This document shows positions 15,598 to 23,628 of a stretch of DNA of 52,930 nucleotides, in pieces. Under the pieces are notes generated by a model. The model saw nothing but the letters and a program-made list of their open reading frames with translations. It did no database searches and had not been told where the DNA came from. The number at the start of each line of letters is the position of its first letter. Position 1 is the first letter of the stretch. The DNA comes from a virus, in the IMG/VR virus record IMGVR_UViG_3300024305_000003, positions 1 to 52,930 of that record; one strand, 5' to 3'. Made by a program: the position numbers and the translations under genes.

Positions 15598-16389
15598 ATG
15601 GCTGGTGACTGGATCAAGTTCGAACTGATCACCCTCGATAAGCCTGAGGTCTGCCAGATCGCGGACGCTGCTGACATCGATTGTGATGCGGTGGTGGGCA
15701 AGCTGCTGCGCGTGTGGGGCTGGTTCGATCAACAGACGGCAGACGGTAACGCTCCGAGCGTTAGCAAGCGGTTACTGGATCGGATGGTTGGCGTTACCGG
15801 TTTCTGTGAACACATGAAATCGGTGGGATGGATGGTCGAGGCCGACGGCACGATCAGTCTGCCCAATTTCGACCGCCACAACGGCAAAACCGCCAAGAAC
15901 AGGCTTCTCACGGCTAAACGGGTCGCTGCGCACAAGGCTGCTAACGGTAAAGGTAACGCCAAGGGTAACGCTGCGAACGTTAGCGATGCGTTACCTAAAG
16001 AAGATGTAGAGAAGAGTAAAAGCAATACCCCCTTAAGCCCCCCTGCCGGGGGCGGCGCGCAGGACGATTCGCCTGACCAGGGTGAGCAACCAGAGCCCAA
16101 GCCGGCGACCAAGGCCAAGCGCGGCACCCGATTGCCGGACACCTTCCTGCTGACCACGGACATGGCTCGCTGGGCGAGAGACCGGGCGCCAGGGGTGAAC
16201 CTGAGCCTGGCGACCGAGAAGTTCGTGAACTACTGGCGCGGCAACGGCAAGACCAAGGTCGACTGGGTGGCCGCCTGGCGCAACTGGGTGCTCGAGGAGC
16301 AGGACCGGGCCAACTCGCGCCGCGGAGCGCCAGCGGCAGAGCCTGATTTCGAAAGTACCGAGTGGGCCAAGGATCTGGGAGAGCTGTGA
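15598..16389 (+). CDS. Replication initiator, phage O-like
   Basis: A 263-residue protein in the position of lambda O. The N-terminal 100 residues (DWIKFELITLDKPEVCQIAD through LPNFDRHNGKT) fit the winged-helix DNA-binding domain of phage replication proteins. A Lys/Asn/Gly- and Pro-rich linker follows, then a C-terminal block (RLPDTFLLTTDMARWARDRA through WVAAWRNWVLEEQ) typical of DnaT/O-type helicase-recruitment regions. Five copies of an octamer lie inside the gene, as expected if the origin is internal. It is coupled to the P-like gene by a TGATG overlap. Confidence 0.75.
   Translation: MAGDWIKFELITLDKPEVCQIADAADIDCDAVVGKLLRVWGWFDQQTADGNAPSVSKRLLDRMVGVTGFCEHMKSVGWMVEADGTISLPNFDRHNGKTAKNRLLTAKRVAAHKAANGKGNAKGNAANVSDALPKEDVEKSKSNTPLSPPAGGGAQDDSPDQGEQPEPKPATKAKRGTRLPDTFLLTTDMARWARDRAPGVNLSLATEKFVNYWRGNGKTKVDWVAAWRNWVLEEQDRANSRRGAPAAEPDFESTEWAKDLGEL
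15745..15995 (+). repeat. Cluster of GGTAACGC octamers, candidate origin
   Basis: GGTAACGC or its complement occurs at 15745, 15791, 15952, 15964 and 15988, with an inverted pair TAACGC-N5-GCGTTA at 15747-15763. It lies inside the O-like gene, where lambdoid origins carry iterons. Confidence 0.5.
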
Positions 16390-17057
16390 TGAAAAACGCC
16401 AAGGACATCGTCGCCGGTCTCACTCCGGAAAACCTGCCAGCAAGCCTGCCGACCGTGTCGGCTCCGGCGCGTGACGTCGACCCGGGTACCGCCGAGGTGG
16501 TCAACGCGCTGTTTCGCGAGCTGCAGTCGATCTTCCCGGCGTGGAAGCAGGCCTGGCCGACGACCAGGGCGCTGGATGCGGCAAAGCGGTCGTGGATCAA
16601 GGGCTTCATGTCGGCACGGATCAGCACCATCGAGCAGATCCGCCTCGGCATCGAGCAATGCCGCCAGCACGGCGGTGACTTCGCCCCGAGCGTCGGGCGG
16701 TTCGTGAAGTGGTGCCAGCCGACGCCCGAAATGCTCGGCCTGCCGCCGCTGGAGCGCGCCTATGCCGAGGCCTGCCGCAACTCGCACCCTGCTGCCGATG
16801 GGCAGTGGTCGCACCCCGGGGTGTACCACGCAGCCTGTGAGGCCGGATTCCACGCACTGCGCACCCTGAGCGAGGAAGTGAGCCGCCGCCTGTTCGAGCG
16901 CAGCTACGTGGCGACGGTACGCATGCTGCTGGCCGGCGAGCCGCTGCGCGAGATCCCCAAGGCGCTGCCGGAGACGGTGACTGTCCGTACGCCGGAGGTT
17001 GGCCGCGCCGCACTGGCCGGGCTGCGCCAGGCGGTGCGAGGTGCTGCCCATGGCTGA
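16389..17057 (+). CDS. Replication protein P-like helicase loader
   Basis: A 222-residue protein matching the phage replication P family by its block (VVNALFRELQSIFPAWKQAW through RSWIKGF) and the later FVKWCQPTPEMLGLPPLERA segment. P proteins bring the host DnaB helicase to the O-bound origin. The ATG overlaps the stop of the O-like gene. The C-terminal third is helical. The next gene starts inside its 3' end. Confidence 0.8.
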   Translation: MKNAKDIVAGLTPENLPASLPTVSAPARDVDPGTAEVVNALFRELQSIFPAWKQAWPTTRALDAAKRSWIKGFMSARISTIEQIRLGIEQCRQHGGDFAPSVGRFVKWCQPTPEMLGLPPLERAYAEACRNSHPAADGQWSHPGVYHAACEAGFHALRTLSEEVSRRLFERSYVATVRMLLAGEPLREIPKALPETVTVRTPEVGRAALAGLRQAVRGAAHG

Positions 17058-17661
17058 CAAGCTCGCCACACGCCGTAAGCGCAAGGAGCGCCGGCACATC
17101 CTGTTTCGCGTGGAGCGGGCAGTGATCGAGAGCACTGGGGAAGTGGTTGGTGCTCTGGTGCCGCGCTTCGCAACCGATCGCCGACTGATGCGTGACCGTG
17201 GTTACCGGATGGGCGATGACCTGCGGGCCGAACTGAGCAAGCCGCGGCACCTGGGCCAGCATCGCAGGGCGCATCTGCTTGGGGGCCTGGCAGTGGCTCA
17301 GCTCGAAGGGTTCGAGGGGCTGGACCAGCACGCCGCCATCAAGCGCCTGCAGCGCGAATCCGGCGTGTGTTGCGAGGTAGAGCAGATCGATGCTGCACCG
17401 GTGGTGACCGCGATCCTGGCTGCAGCCGAGACGATGCTTGGCGCCGCTGCGACGCGGATGCTCAAGGCCGTGCTGCCGGAAATCAAGCAGATCGACGTGC
17501 TGGTAGCGCAGAGCCTGGCGTTCGACAGGATGGAGCAGGGCGAATTCGAACGGTTCTACGCGGGGATCTGCCAGCACCTGGCCGAGCGCTACTGGCCCGA
17601 TTGCGACCAGGCGCAGATCGAGCAGATGGCCGAACTGATGGATCGGGAGCGTGCGGCATGA
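17050..17661 (+). CDS. Hypothetical phage protein
   Basis: A 203-residue protein. It starts with a basic patch (ATRRKRKERRHILFRV), followed by a segment LGGLAVAQLEGFEGLDQHAA with a later CCEVEQID. The second half is helical. Position in the nin-like region suggests a recombination or DNA-handling role, and a loose likeness to DUF1367-type proteins was noted, but no assignment is safe. The start at 17050 overlaps the end of the P-like gene by eight bases. Confidence 0.55.
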   Translation: MADKLATRRKRKERRHILFRVERAVIESTGEVVGALVPRFATDRRLMRDRGYRMGDDLRAELSKPRHLGQHRRAHLLGGLAVAQLEGFEGLDQHAAIKRLQRESGVCCEVEQIDAAPVVTAILAAAETMLGAAATRMLKAVLPEIKQIDVLVAQSLAFDRMEQGEFERFYAGICQHLAERYWPDCDQAQIEQMAELMDRERAA

Positions 17662-17963
17662 AGATCGCCAGCAAGAAGGTCCGCGACAGCGCCCGCGGCA
17701 AGGACTGCACCGTCCGCATGCCGGGCATCTGCAGCTTCGACCCGGCCACCACGGTGCTTGCGCACATCCCGTGCGGGCAGAAGGGCGTCGGCATGAAGGG
17801 CTTCGACACCGTGGCGGTTTACGCCTGCGCCAATTGCCACGACGTGCTGGATGGCCGCCGCCAGGGGCAGGTGGACTGGCAGGACATCCCGCGGGCTATC
17901 GCAGAGACACATGAGTCCCTAGTAGGGGCCGGGCTTTTGGTGGTGAAGGGAGCAGCGGCATGA
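17658..17963 (+). CDS. DUF1364-type nuclease-like protein
   Basis: A 101-residue protein resembling DUF1364, a small zinc-bound HNH-like family seen in nin regions. Seen: CTVRMPGIC, AHIPCGQKGVGMKG, and YACANCHDVLDGR, giving C18, C25, C39, C57 and C60 as metal-ligand candidates and H61 near the active site. It probably acts in phage recombination or DNA processing. The ATG overlaps the upstream stop, and the next gene overlaps its own stop. Confidence 0.7.
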   Translation: MKIASKKVRDSARGKDCTVRMPGICSFDPATTVLAHIPCGQKGVGMKGFDTVAVYACANCHDVLDGRRQGQVDWQDIPRAIAETHESLVGAGLLVVKGAAA

Positions 17964-18166
17964 AGTGGGCGCAGAAGAAAAACCGGGACGGCGACCCGAT
18001 CAAGGACTGCTGGGTGACCGATGGCGGCTACACCGTGGCGATCTGCCGACTGCCTGAGCAGCGATTCGTGGTGACCAGGCCCGGCGGCAATGCTCCGCTG
18101 GCCTATGTGAGCAGCCGCGAAGAAGTGCTGCGCGTAATCAACATCGACATTGGAGCTACGCAGTGA
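17960..18166 (+). CDS. Hypothetical small phage protein
   Basis: A 68-residue soluble beta-rich protein (YTVAICRLPEQRFVVTRP) of unknown role, sandwiched by four-base overlaps between the nuclease-like gene and the resolvase. It is probably expressed as part of the same translational unit. Confidence 0.55.
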   Translation: MKWAQKKNRDGDPIKDCWVTDGGYTVAICRLPEQRFVVTRPGGNAPLAYVSSREEVLRVINIDIGATQ

Positions 18167-18645
18167 TTCTAGGGATTGATCCAGGCTGTACCGGTGCTCT
18201 TGTCGTGATGACTGACGGCGGCAACTACGTGGCGCACCTGAACATGCCTACAGTGAAGGTCGGCACGAAAAGCCGGGTGAACGGCGCTGCGGTGGCCGCT
18301 TTCATCCGCGAGACCATCGGCGAGTTCAACGCGCACGCCTATCTCGAGCAGGTTGGAGCCATGCCAGGGGGCGGCGAGCGCAAGAGCGGGGCGTCTTCGA
18401 TGTTCACCTTCGGCCATGCAGCCGGAGTTGTGGAAGGAATCCTCCAGGGCATGGCTATCCCGTACACGCTGGTGACCCCGCAGGCCTGGAAGAAGCGCGC
18501 GGGCCTAGTAGGCACCGACAAGGACGCAGCACGCAGCCGCGCCATCCAGCTTTATCCGGATCTGCGGATCCTCGATCTGAAGGGGAAAGGCCAGGCCGTG
18601 GCTGACGCCATCTTGATCGCACGGCACGGGGCCAACTGCGCATGA
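18163..18645 (+). CDS. RuvC-like Holliday junction resolvase
   Basis: A 160-residue RNase H-fold nuclease of the RuvC/phage resolvase type. The first acidic residue is in the N-terminal strand (MILGIDPGCTG, D6). The second is the glutamate in HAYLEQV (E61), and the closing acidic pair is near DKDAA and VADAILIA. It would cut four-way junctions during recombination or packaging. Translation begins with GTG at 18163, overlapping the preceding TGA (GTGA). Confidence 0.85.
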   Translation: MILGIDPGCTGALVVMTDGGNYVAHLNMPTVKVGTKSRVNGAAVAAFIRETIGEFNAHAYLEQVGAMPGGGERKSGASSMFTFGHAAGVVEGILQGMAIPYTLVTPQAWKKRAGLVGTDKDAARSRAIQLYPDLRILDLKGKGQAVADAILIARHGANCA

Positions 18646-18755
18646 ACTACGCACATGCGAACGCTGCGCAAAACCAGGCGGCACGCGCCGTTGAGAAGAA
18701 AAACACTGAATCACTGCGTACGCAAAGTGCGCAATTTGTACGCACTGCGCAATAG
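18642..18755 (+). CDS. Possible 37-residue micropeptide
   Basis: An open frame starting in an ATGA overlap with the resolvase stop. It is low in sequence complexity (Ala, Gln, Asn). The same DNA contains repeated TACGCA and TGCGCAA motifs, so the frame may only reflect a regulatory repeat. Coding is uncertain. Confidence 0.3.
   Translation: MNYAHANAAQNQAARAVEKKNTESLRTQSAQFVRTAQ
18648..18752 (+). repeat. TACGCA / TGCGCAA repeats before late regulator
   Basis: GTACGCA-AAG-TGCGCAA (18718-18734) is repeated as GTACGCA-C-TGCGCAA (18738-18752), with further TGCGCAA (18665) and TACGCA (about 18649). The array ends 14 bases before the next gene, so it could bind a regulator. Confidence 0.55.
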
Positions 18756-18765
18756 GGGAAGGGAT

Positions 18766-19443
18766 ATGCGACTGATCACAGCACGCCAGGCTTGGCGCGA
18801 TTCGCAGTATGAGTCTCGCGGCTCGATTACGGCCGCAACCATGGACCACGCGAAGATCGAAACAAAGCGCGCCGCTGCGAAGCGCAAGACAATCGAGGCA
18901 GTGTTCGCGGCCGTGGGTGACGAGGAGGAAAGTAGGGTCAAGGTCGTGGCGCAGCGAATGGAAGTGCAGGAGACGCGCCGTTCTGCCCGGGACAACAGTT
19001 CGTCGCGGTGCGCTCACATGATGACGATGGGGCGTATCCAGCACGCAATCGCCTCGCTGAACAAGCCGCTGCAGCACTTCGGGCATTACCTCTACTCGCC
19101 GTTGGCCAATGCCCGCGATCAGGATGTTGCGCGCACGCTGGTTTGGTTTGGCTGGGAAAAACCGGCCGGGCTGACGAAAGTGAAGGAGTCGCGAGCGTAC
19201 TGCCTGGTGTTGCCGGCGCTGATGTCATATCAGGGGGTCGTGACAGGTGGGCGTGACGAGTGGACGCCGGGCCGCATCGCCGAATTTGTCGCCGACTGGT
19301 ATGGCGAAAAGATCACCGTCAGCCAATGGTCACGTGACTGGGCCTCGATCTGGGAAAGCCTGCAGCGTACGATCGGTGAGATCGACCAGAAGGCGCTCGA
19401 TCCTGTGGAGTCGGCACTGGAGCAAGCGTTAAGCGCGGCATGA
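18766..19443 (+). CDS. Candidate late-gene regulator
   Basis: A 226-residue protein of unknown family. Its position, last in the early rightward operon after the resolvase and before the lysis genes, is that of Q-type antiterminators. Seen: charged helices in the first 75 residues, a central segment IQHAIASLNKPLQHFGHYLY and a C-terminal segment with WSRDWASIWESLQRTI. No zinc-binding cysteine set typical of lambda Q is visible, so the role is inferred from place only. The start at 18766 has GGGGAAGGGA upstream; the longer frame crosses the repeat array. Confidence 0.5.
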   Translation: MRLITARQAWRDSQYESRGSITAATMDHAKIETKRAAAKRKTIEAVFAAVGDEEESRVKVVAQRMEVQETRRSARDNSSSRCAHMMTMGRIQHAIASLNKPLQHFGHYLYSPLANARDQDVARTLVWFGWEKPAGLTKVKESRAYCLVLPALMSYQGVVTGGRDEWTPGRIAEFVADWYGEKITVSQWSRDWASIWESLQRTIGEIDQKALDPVESALEQALSAA

Positions 19444-19470
19444 CAATGGCTACACGCCGCCTGCACCAGT

Positions 19471-19494
19471 CATGGCTTGTTGCCATGCTATAAC
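19471..19494 (+). promoter_or_regulatory. Palindrome and -10 element of a cargo gene
   Basis: CATGGC-TTGTT-GCCATG (19471-19487) is directly followed by TATAAC (19489-19494), a likely -10. This suggests an operator-controlled promoter for the next gene. Confidence 0.45.
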
Positions 19495-19522
19495 TGCCGC
19501 TCCAAACGCAGGAGCTATACCT

Positions 19523-19984
19523 ATGACCGAAACAACGACTGATCAGGTCGCTCAAGATCCCGAGGAATTTTATCTCGAAACTTTCATGGCCCGTGAGTGG
19601 GACGGCCGACGCATCGACTGGTTTCTTCAGAAGCTGGTATCAATGGCCAACGATAGCGGCCTTGAGTTCGGTGTGACTCTGACCGTTGGCAGCGGAATGG
19701 TGACTGGGACGCTGATATCAGCCGAGAAGTACTTCGCTGCATTCGGGGAATTGTTCGCTGGCGGAATGCCTGGAGATGGAAGCGAGGTCGAGGCAAGCTT
19801 TCGGAAACTAGGGGAGCGCGGACAGGAGGATGACCAGGAAGCTGCCCGGCTCCCTCCGCAGTTCATCCACCTGAAGGATGCAAAGATCATAACGGCCAGC
19901 GGGTCTGTACCTAGCAGGCAGGGCGTGCTTTGGCGCGGAACGATCGCATCGATTAACGGATTTAACTTAGGATCTCTCGCTTGA
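19523..19984 (+). CDS. GvpU-like hypothetical protein
   Basis: A 153-residue acidic protein. The segment GLEFGVTLTVGSGMVTGTLI followed by YFAAFGELF resembles proteins annotated as gas-vesicle accessory GvpU. No other gas-vesicle gene is present, so the name should not be read as function. It has its own AGGAG ribosome site at the ATG (19523), a likely private promoter with a palindrome upstream and a terminator 60 bases downstream. It therefore looks like an independent cargo gene possibly expressed in the lysogen. Confidence 0.5.
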   Translation: MTETTTDQVAQDPEEFYLETFMAREWDGRRIDWFLQKLVSMANDSGLEFGVTLTVGSGMVTGTLISAEKYFAAFGELFAGGMPGDGSEVEASFRKLGERGQEDDQEAARLPPQFIHLKDAKIITASGSVPSRQGVLWRGTIASINGFNLGSLA

Positions 19985-20040
19985 CGCCATGTCGAGCATT
20001 CGCGTACATTTTCGTCATTGTGTAAAGCAGCACCCCAAAG

Positions 20041-20069
20041 AAAGCCCGGCCATCGTGTCGGGCTTTTTT
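20041..20069 (+). terminator. Intrinsic terminator
   Basis: AAAGCCCG and CGGGCTTT arms with a 10-base loop, running into TTTTTT. It ends transcription after the GvpU-like gene. Confidence 0.85.
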
Positions 20070-20523
20070 GTTGGTGGCGTTTGTGTCCGCAGCCAGGGCG
20101 GCCTTTGGGAGAGCCTGGACATTCCCAGCCGGCGGTGGGGTGGTCATTGAAAAACACCGGCAGCCCGCGCGGGCCAGTTCCTACCCTACGGGGGCTCGGC
20201 GCGAGGGCGATCAGCTGAGACTGGTGCATTGGGGTGCCAGCGGCAGATAGCTCTTTGGCAGACAGCGCGGAAAGACGTGCACAACTTTCAAGGCCCCGCC
20301 AAGTGCGGGGCCTTTTCGTATCTGGCCCCGCCGCGAGGCGCTGCCAGGGTCACGTCGGGAGACGTTGCCACAAACCGCCCGGCTTCGGCTGGGCACCTCT
20401 TTCCGGCGCTCGGCCTGGGTCTTTGCTCTCTGGCGGATCGCAGCGCGCGAGCGTCGGGATTTACATGACACCACCAGGCCGAGTGCCGGGAGTGCCCGCG
20501 TGAAGCACACAGGTATCTACTCA
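20070..20523 (+). other. Non-coding stretch before lysis genes
   Basis: About 450 bases with no convincing gene or tRNA. It contains a strong terminator (20290-20316), a palindrome GCCCGCGCGGGC (20163-20174) and a GGC-TTCG-GCT-type hairpin near 20374-20391. The late promoter or antitermination site is expected here but not identified. Confidence 0.5.
20290..20316 (+). terminator. Intrinsic terminator upstream of late genes
   Basis: AAGGCCCCGC-CAAGT-GCGGGGCCTT followed by TT, a long GC stem. It is a candidate site for late antitermination since the lysis genes lie just beyond. Confidence 0.75.
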
Positions 20524-20907
20524 ATGTCCGAGCCAGGCCCACTGACCGCCGCCGGCGGCATCGCGCTGTACAAGCTGGGCGCCTTCGGTTTCATCGCCAT
20601 CCTTGCGGCCGTTGTCGTCATGGCGATGACGCTGCCCAAGACCGTGCGCGAGTTCGTCGTGGCGATGATCAGCACCACTGTTTCGAGCCTCTGCGGCGGC
20701 GCCTTCGTGGTGCGCTGGCTGGAGATCGGCGACTGGGCGAACGATGACGTGGGCATGGTCGCCATCGGCGGGCTGATCTTCGTCTGTGGCCTGCCTGCCT
20801 GGGTGCTGGTGCGCGCCTTGTTCGCCTGGAGCGAGGCGAAGAAGGACCGGCAGATCGGCGAGATCGTCGACGCCGTGCTGGATGCCAAGCGCAAGGTCGG
20901 GCTGTGA
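20524..20907 (+). CDS. Putative holin
   Basis: A 127-residue membrane protein with three hydrophobic segments (about 12-36, 44-65 and 77-100) and a charged C-terminal tail (EAKKDRQIGEIVDAVLDAKR), the plan of a class I-like holin. It is directly followed, with a four-base overlap, by the Rz spanin gene, which supports a lysis role: timed permeabilisation of the inner membrane. A signal-anchor or antiholin start was not seen. No endolysin is next to it; the likely endolysin lies at 36614. Confidence 0.7.
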   Translation: MSEPGPLTAAGGIALYKLGAFGFIAILAAVVVMAMTLPKTVREFVVAMISTTVSSLCGGAFVVRWLEIGDWANDDVGMVAIGGLIFVCGLPAWVLVRALFAWSEAKKDRQIGEIVDAVLDAKRKVGL

Positions 20908-21377
20908 GGCTGTACCTGCTGGCAGGCGCGGTGCTGCTGGCCATCGTCTTGGCCGTCTGGCTGCGACTGGATTACCTGGGCGGCGAGCGTGACCGGCTGG
21001 CCGGTGCGCTGGAGCTGTCACAGCAGGGCGTCGCGCAACTGCAAGAGGCAATCCGGCTGACCGAGGCGGCATTCGCCGAGCGCGACCGGCACGACCAACA
21101 GGCCACCCTGGAGCTGAAGAATGCACGCGATGAGAACCAGCGCCTTGCTGCCGATGTTGCTGCTGGCCGTCGCCGGCTGCTCATCCGCGCCTCCTGCCCC
21201 GCAGTGCCCGCCGATACCGGCGCCGGCCGCGTGGATGATGGAGGCGCCGAGCTCGCTGCAGACGCTCGACAACCTTATTTCGCCCACCGAGAGCAGGTGA
21301 CGCTCGACGAGGCAAAGCTGCGCGGCCTGCAGGCGTATGTGCGCCTGTTCTGTCATCGGCCCGCAGCCATCGAATAG
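20904..21377 (+). CDS. Rz: Rz-like inner-membrane spanin
   Basis: A 157-residue protein starting at GTG (overlapping the holin TGA). One N-terminal membrane anchor (about 2-19, LYLLAGAVLLAIVLAVWL) is followed by a long periplasmic coiled coil (about 25-90), the classic i-spanin layout. It would fuse inner and outer membranes with the lipoprotein encoded within it in another frame. The last 60 residues are less regular because the DNA there also encodes Rz1. Confidence 0.8.
   Translation: MRLYLLAGAVLLAIVLAVWLRLDYLGGERDRLAGALELSQQGVAQLQEAIRLTEAAFAERDRHDQQATLELKNARDENQRLAADVAAGRRRLLIRASCPAVPADTGAGRVDDGGAELAADARQPYFAHREQVTLDEAKLRGLQAYVRLFCHRPAAIE
21121..21300 (+). CDS. Rz1: Rz1-like outer-membrane lipoprotein spanin
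   Basis: A 59-residue lipoprotein encoded wholly inside the Rz gene in another frame. Signal peptide MHAMRTSALLPMLLLAVAGC ends in a lipobox with the lipidated cysteine at C20. The mature part is short and proline-rich (SSAPPAPQCPPIPAPAAW), as in known o-spanins. GGAG lies seven bases before the ATG at 21121; an ATG at 21130 is also possible. Confidence 0.85.
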   Translation: MHAMRTSALLPMLLLAVAGCSSAPPAPQCPPIPAPAAWMMEAPSSLQTLDNLISPTESR

Positions 21378-21419
21378 CGGCACGCCGGGAGGCGCCCGCG
21401 CTTTATCTGGAGAAACACC

Positions 21420-21995
21420 ATGGCCGCAAAGAAAGGGGCCCGTTACGACTGGGCTGCGGTCGAGCGCGACTATCGAACCGGCCAGTACAGCAACCGTGAG
21501 CTGAGCCGCCTGCATGGCCCGTCCGAAGGCGCCATCCGCAAGCGCGCCACCGATCACGGCTGGCAGCGCGACCTGTCCGAGCAGATCCGCCAGCGCGTGC
21601 GGGAGAAAACCACCCTCGCCGTGACCAAGGAAGTCGCTCGGGCTGATTCTGACGAACTGATCATCGAGCAGGCAGCCGAGGCTGGCGCGGAGGTCATTCG
21701 CGGCCACCAGCGCTTGCTGCGAAAGGCCAAGGGGCTCGCCGAGACGCTGATGCAGCGCCTGGAAGGGCAGCTGGAGAAAGGCACCATGACCGTCCAGCTC
21801 AAGAGCGGCGAGGCGGCCGAGATCGACGTGCCTCTGGACTACGCCGGCAAGACGCTGGGCAACGCCACCATGGCGCTGGAGCGCGTGGTGAAGATGGAGC
21901 GCCAGAGCTACGGCCTCGACGTCGAGGACAAGGACAACATCGGCAAGACACTGAAAGAGCTGCTGGCCGAGGTCGCGCCAGGTGTCGAAGAGTAG
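21420..21995 (+). CDS. terS: Terminase small subunit
   Basis: A 191-residue protein with an N-terminal helix-turn-helix (YDWAAVERDYRTGQYSNREL, then GAIRKRATDHGW) typical of small terminases that recognise the packaging site. The middle forms oligomerisation helices (EQAAEAGAEVIRGHQRLLRK). It starts with ATG at 21420 after a spaced AGG site and overlaps the large subunit start by 14 bases. It would load the packaging motor on phage DNA. Confidence 0.88.
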   Translation: MAAKKGARYDWAAVERDYRTGQYSNRELSRLHGPSEGAIRKRATDHGWQRDLSEQIRQRVREKTTLAVTKEVARADSDELIIEQAAEAGAEVIRGHQRLLRKAKGLAETLMQRLEGQLEKGTMTVQLKSGEAAEIDVPLDYAGKTLGNATMALERVVKMERQSYGLDVEDKDNIGKTLKELLAEVAPGVEE

Positions 21996-23628
21996 GGCGC
22001 CGGCCGCCGTCGTCTTCGAGGGTGAGCGGTGGCTGCGGCTGCATCGCGAGGGCAAGCTGACCGATCCGGCCGACCTGCTGCGTGCGCTGGACAACAAGTG
22101 GTACCGACTGAACACGCTCTACAAGATCAAGGACAAGAACGGCAAGACGCGCACCTTCCGTCCGAACAAGCAGCAGCGCGAACGGTTCATCCGTGGCCAC
22201 TGCCGCAACGTGATCCTGAAGGCGCGACAGCTGGGCTTCACCACCTTCGAGATGATCGATGCGCTGGATGACTGCCTGTTCACCGAGAACTTCTCGGCAG
22301 GCTGCATCGCGCACGCGCTGGAAGACGCGAAGGACATCTTTCGGAACAAGATCAAGTTCGCCTACGACCAGCTGCGCCAATCGGCGTGGATGGCGATCTT
22401 CAAGGCGCTGGATCTCAAGCTGCCGGCGCCGACCAGCGACCGCGGCGAAGGCTATGTGTTCGACAACGGTTCGAGCATTCGTGTCTCGACCAGCTACCGG
22501 GGCGGCACGCTGCAGCGCCTGCACGTCAGTGAGTTCGGCAAGATCTGCCGCAAGTACCCGGACAAGGCGCAGGAGATTGTCACCGGCGCCTTCGAGGCGG
22601 TCGGCCTGGGCAACCAGGTGACGCTGGAGAGCACCGCCGAAGGGCGTGAGGGCTATTTCCACGATTACTGCGCCACGGCGCAGAAGCTGTCCGAGGCCGG
22701 CAAACTGCCGACCCTGATGGACTTCCAGTTTCACTTCTTCCCGTGGTGGGACGAGCCGGGCTATCGCCTGGACCCCGTCGGCGTGGTGGTGCCGAGCTGG
22801 CTGCACGATTACTTCGCCGAGCTGGACGCGAAGTACCGGATCAAGACCGATGCGGCGCAGCAGGCGTGGTATGCGAAGAAAGCCGAGGTGCTGAAGGACG
22901 ACATGAAGCGCGAGTACCCGTCCACGCCGGACGAGGCCTTTGCGCAGAGTGTCGACGGCGCCTACTACATGCAGCAGATGCGCTGGCTGCGCAAGAACGG
23001 TCGCATCACGACGAAGGCCGCCTACAACCCGTCGCTGCCGGTCATCACTGCGTGGGACTTGGGCATGTCGGACGCCATGTCCATCGTGTTCTGCCAGGTG
23101 ATCGGCCGCGAGGTGCGGATCATCGACTACCTGGAGCACAGCGGCGAAGGGCTGGAGTTCTACGCCCGCAAGCTGCGCGAGAAGGGCTACACCTACGGCC
23201 AGCACTATGGGCCGCACGACCTGGCGGTGCGCGAGCTCGGGAACGGCAAGAGCCGCGTCGATACCGCTGCGCAGTTCGGCATCCGCTTCGAGATCGTGCC
23301 GCGGATCAGCAACCACGCCGAAGGCATCGAGGCGGTGCGCCAGTTCCTGCCGATGTGCTGGTTTGCCGAGCAGGTCGACGTTGGCGGCGATGACAAGGTG
23401 GTCGGCGTGGATCGGCTGGTCGACTGCCTGGACAACTACCGCAAGGAATGGGACGACCGGCTGGGCGTGTACCGGGCGACTCCGCGTCACGACTGGGCGT
23501 CACACGGCGCCAAAGCATTCGAAACACTCGCCCGGAGCGGACTGTTTGAACTGTCCATCGGCATGAACAGCACGCCGACTGCGCCCAATACCGAGCGCGG
23601 ACGCCGCAACTGGAACGCACACACATGA
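21982..23628 (+). CDS. terL: Terminase large subunit
   Basis: A 548-residue packaging motor. The N-terminal ATPase has a Walker A-type loop ILKARQLGFTT (78-88) and a Walker B-like HVSEFGK with E184. The C-terminal RNase H-type nuclease shows AWDLGMSDAM and, further on, HYGPHDLAVR and VDRLVDCLDNYR. The start codon is GTG at 21982, overlapping the small subunit. It is coupled to the next gene by an ATGA overlap. Confidence 0.92.
   Translation: MSKSRAPAAVVFEGERWLRLHREGKLTDPADLLRALDNKWYRLNTLYKIKDKNGKTRTFRPNKQQRERFIRGHCRNVILKARQLGFTTFEMIDALDDCLFTENFSAGCIAHALEDAKDIFRNKIKFAYDQLRQSAWMAIFKALDLKLPAPTSDRGEGYVFDNGSSIRVSTSYRGGTLQRLHVSEFGKICRKYPDKAQEIVTGAFEAVGLGNQVTLESTAEGREGYFHDYCATAQKLSEAGKLPTLMDFQFHFFPWWDEPGYRLDPVGVVVPSWLHDYFAELDAKYRIKTDAAQQAWYAKKAEVLKDDMKREYPSTPDEAFAQSVDGAYYMQQMRWLRKNGRITTKAAYNPSLPVITAWDLGMSDAMSIVFCQVIGREVRIIDYLEHSGEGLEFYARKLREKGYTYGQHYGPHDLAVRELGNGKSRVDTAAQFGIRFEIVPRISNHAEGIEAVRQFLPMCWFAEQVDVGGDDKVVGVDRLVDCLDNYRKEWDDRLGVYRATPRHDWASHGAKAFETLARSGLFELSIGMNSTPTAPNTERGRRNWNAHT

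Noticed and set aside
19523-19984. Part of a gas-vesicle gene cluster
   Set aside because: No other gvp-like gene is in the window; the likeness is to one accessory family only.
20070-20523. tRNA gene in the gap before the lysis genes
   Set aside because: No cloverleaf with a recognisable anticodon arm and T-loop could be built.
21799-23490. 563-codon minus-strand open frame opposite the terminase large subunit
   Set aside because: GC-rich third-position shadow; the plus strand carries clear terminase motifs and coupled starts.
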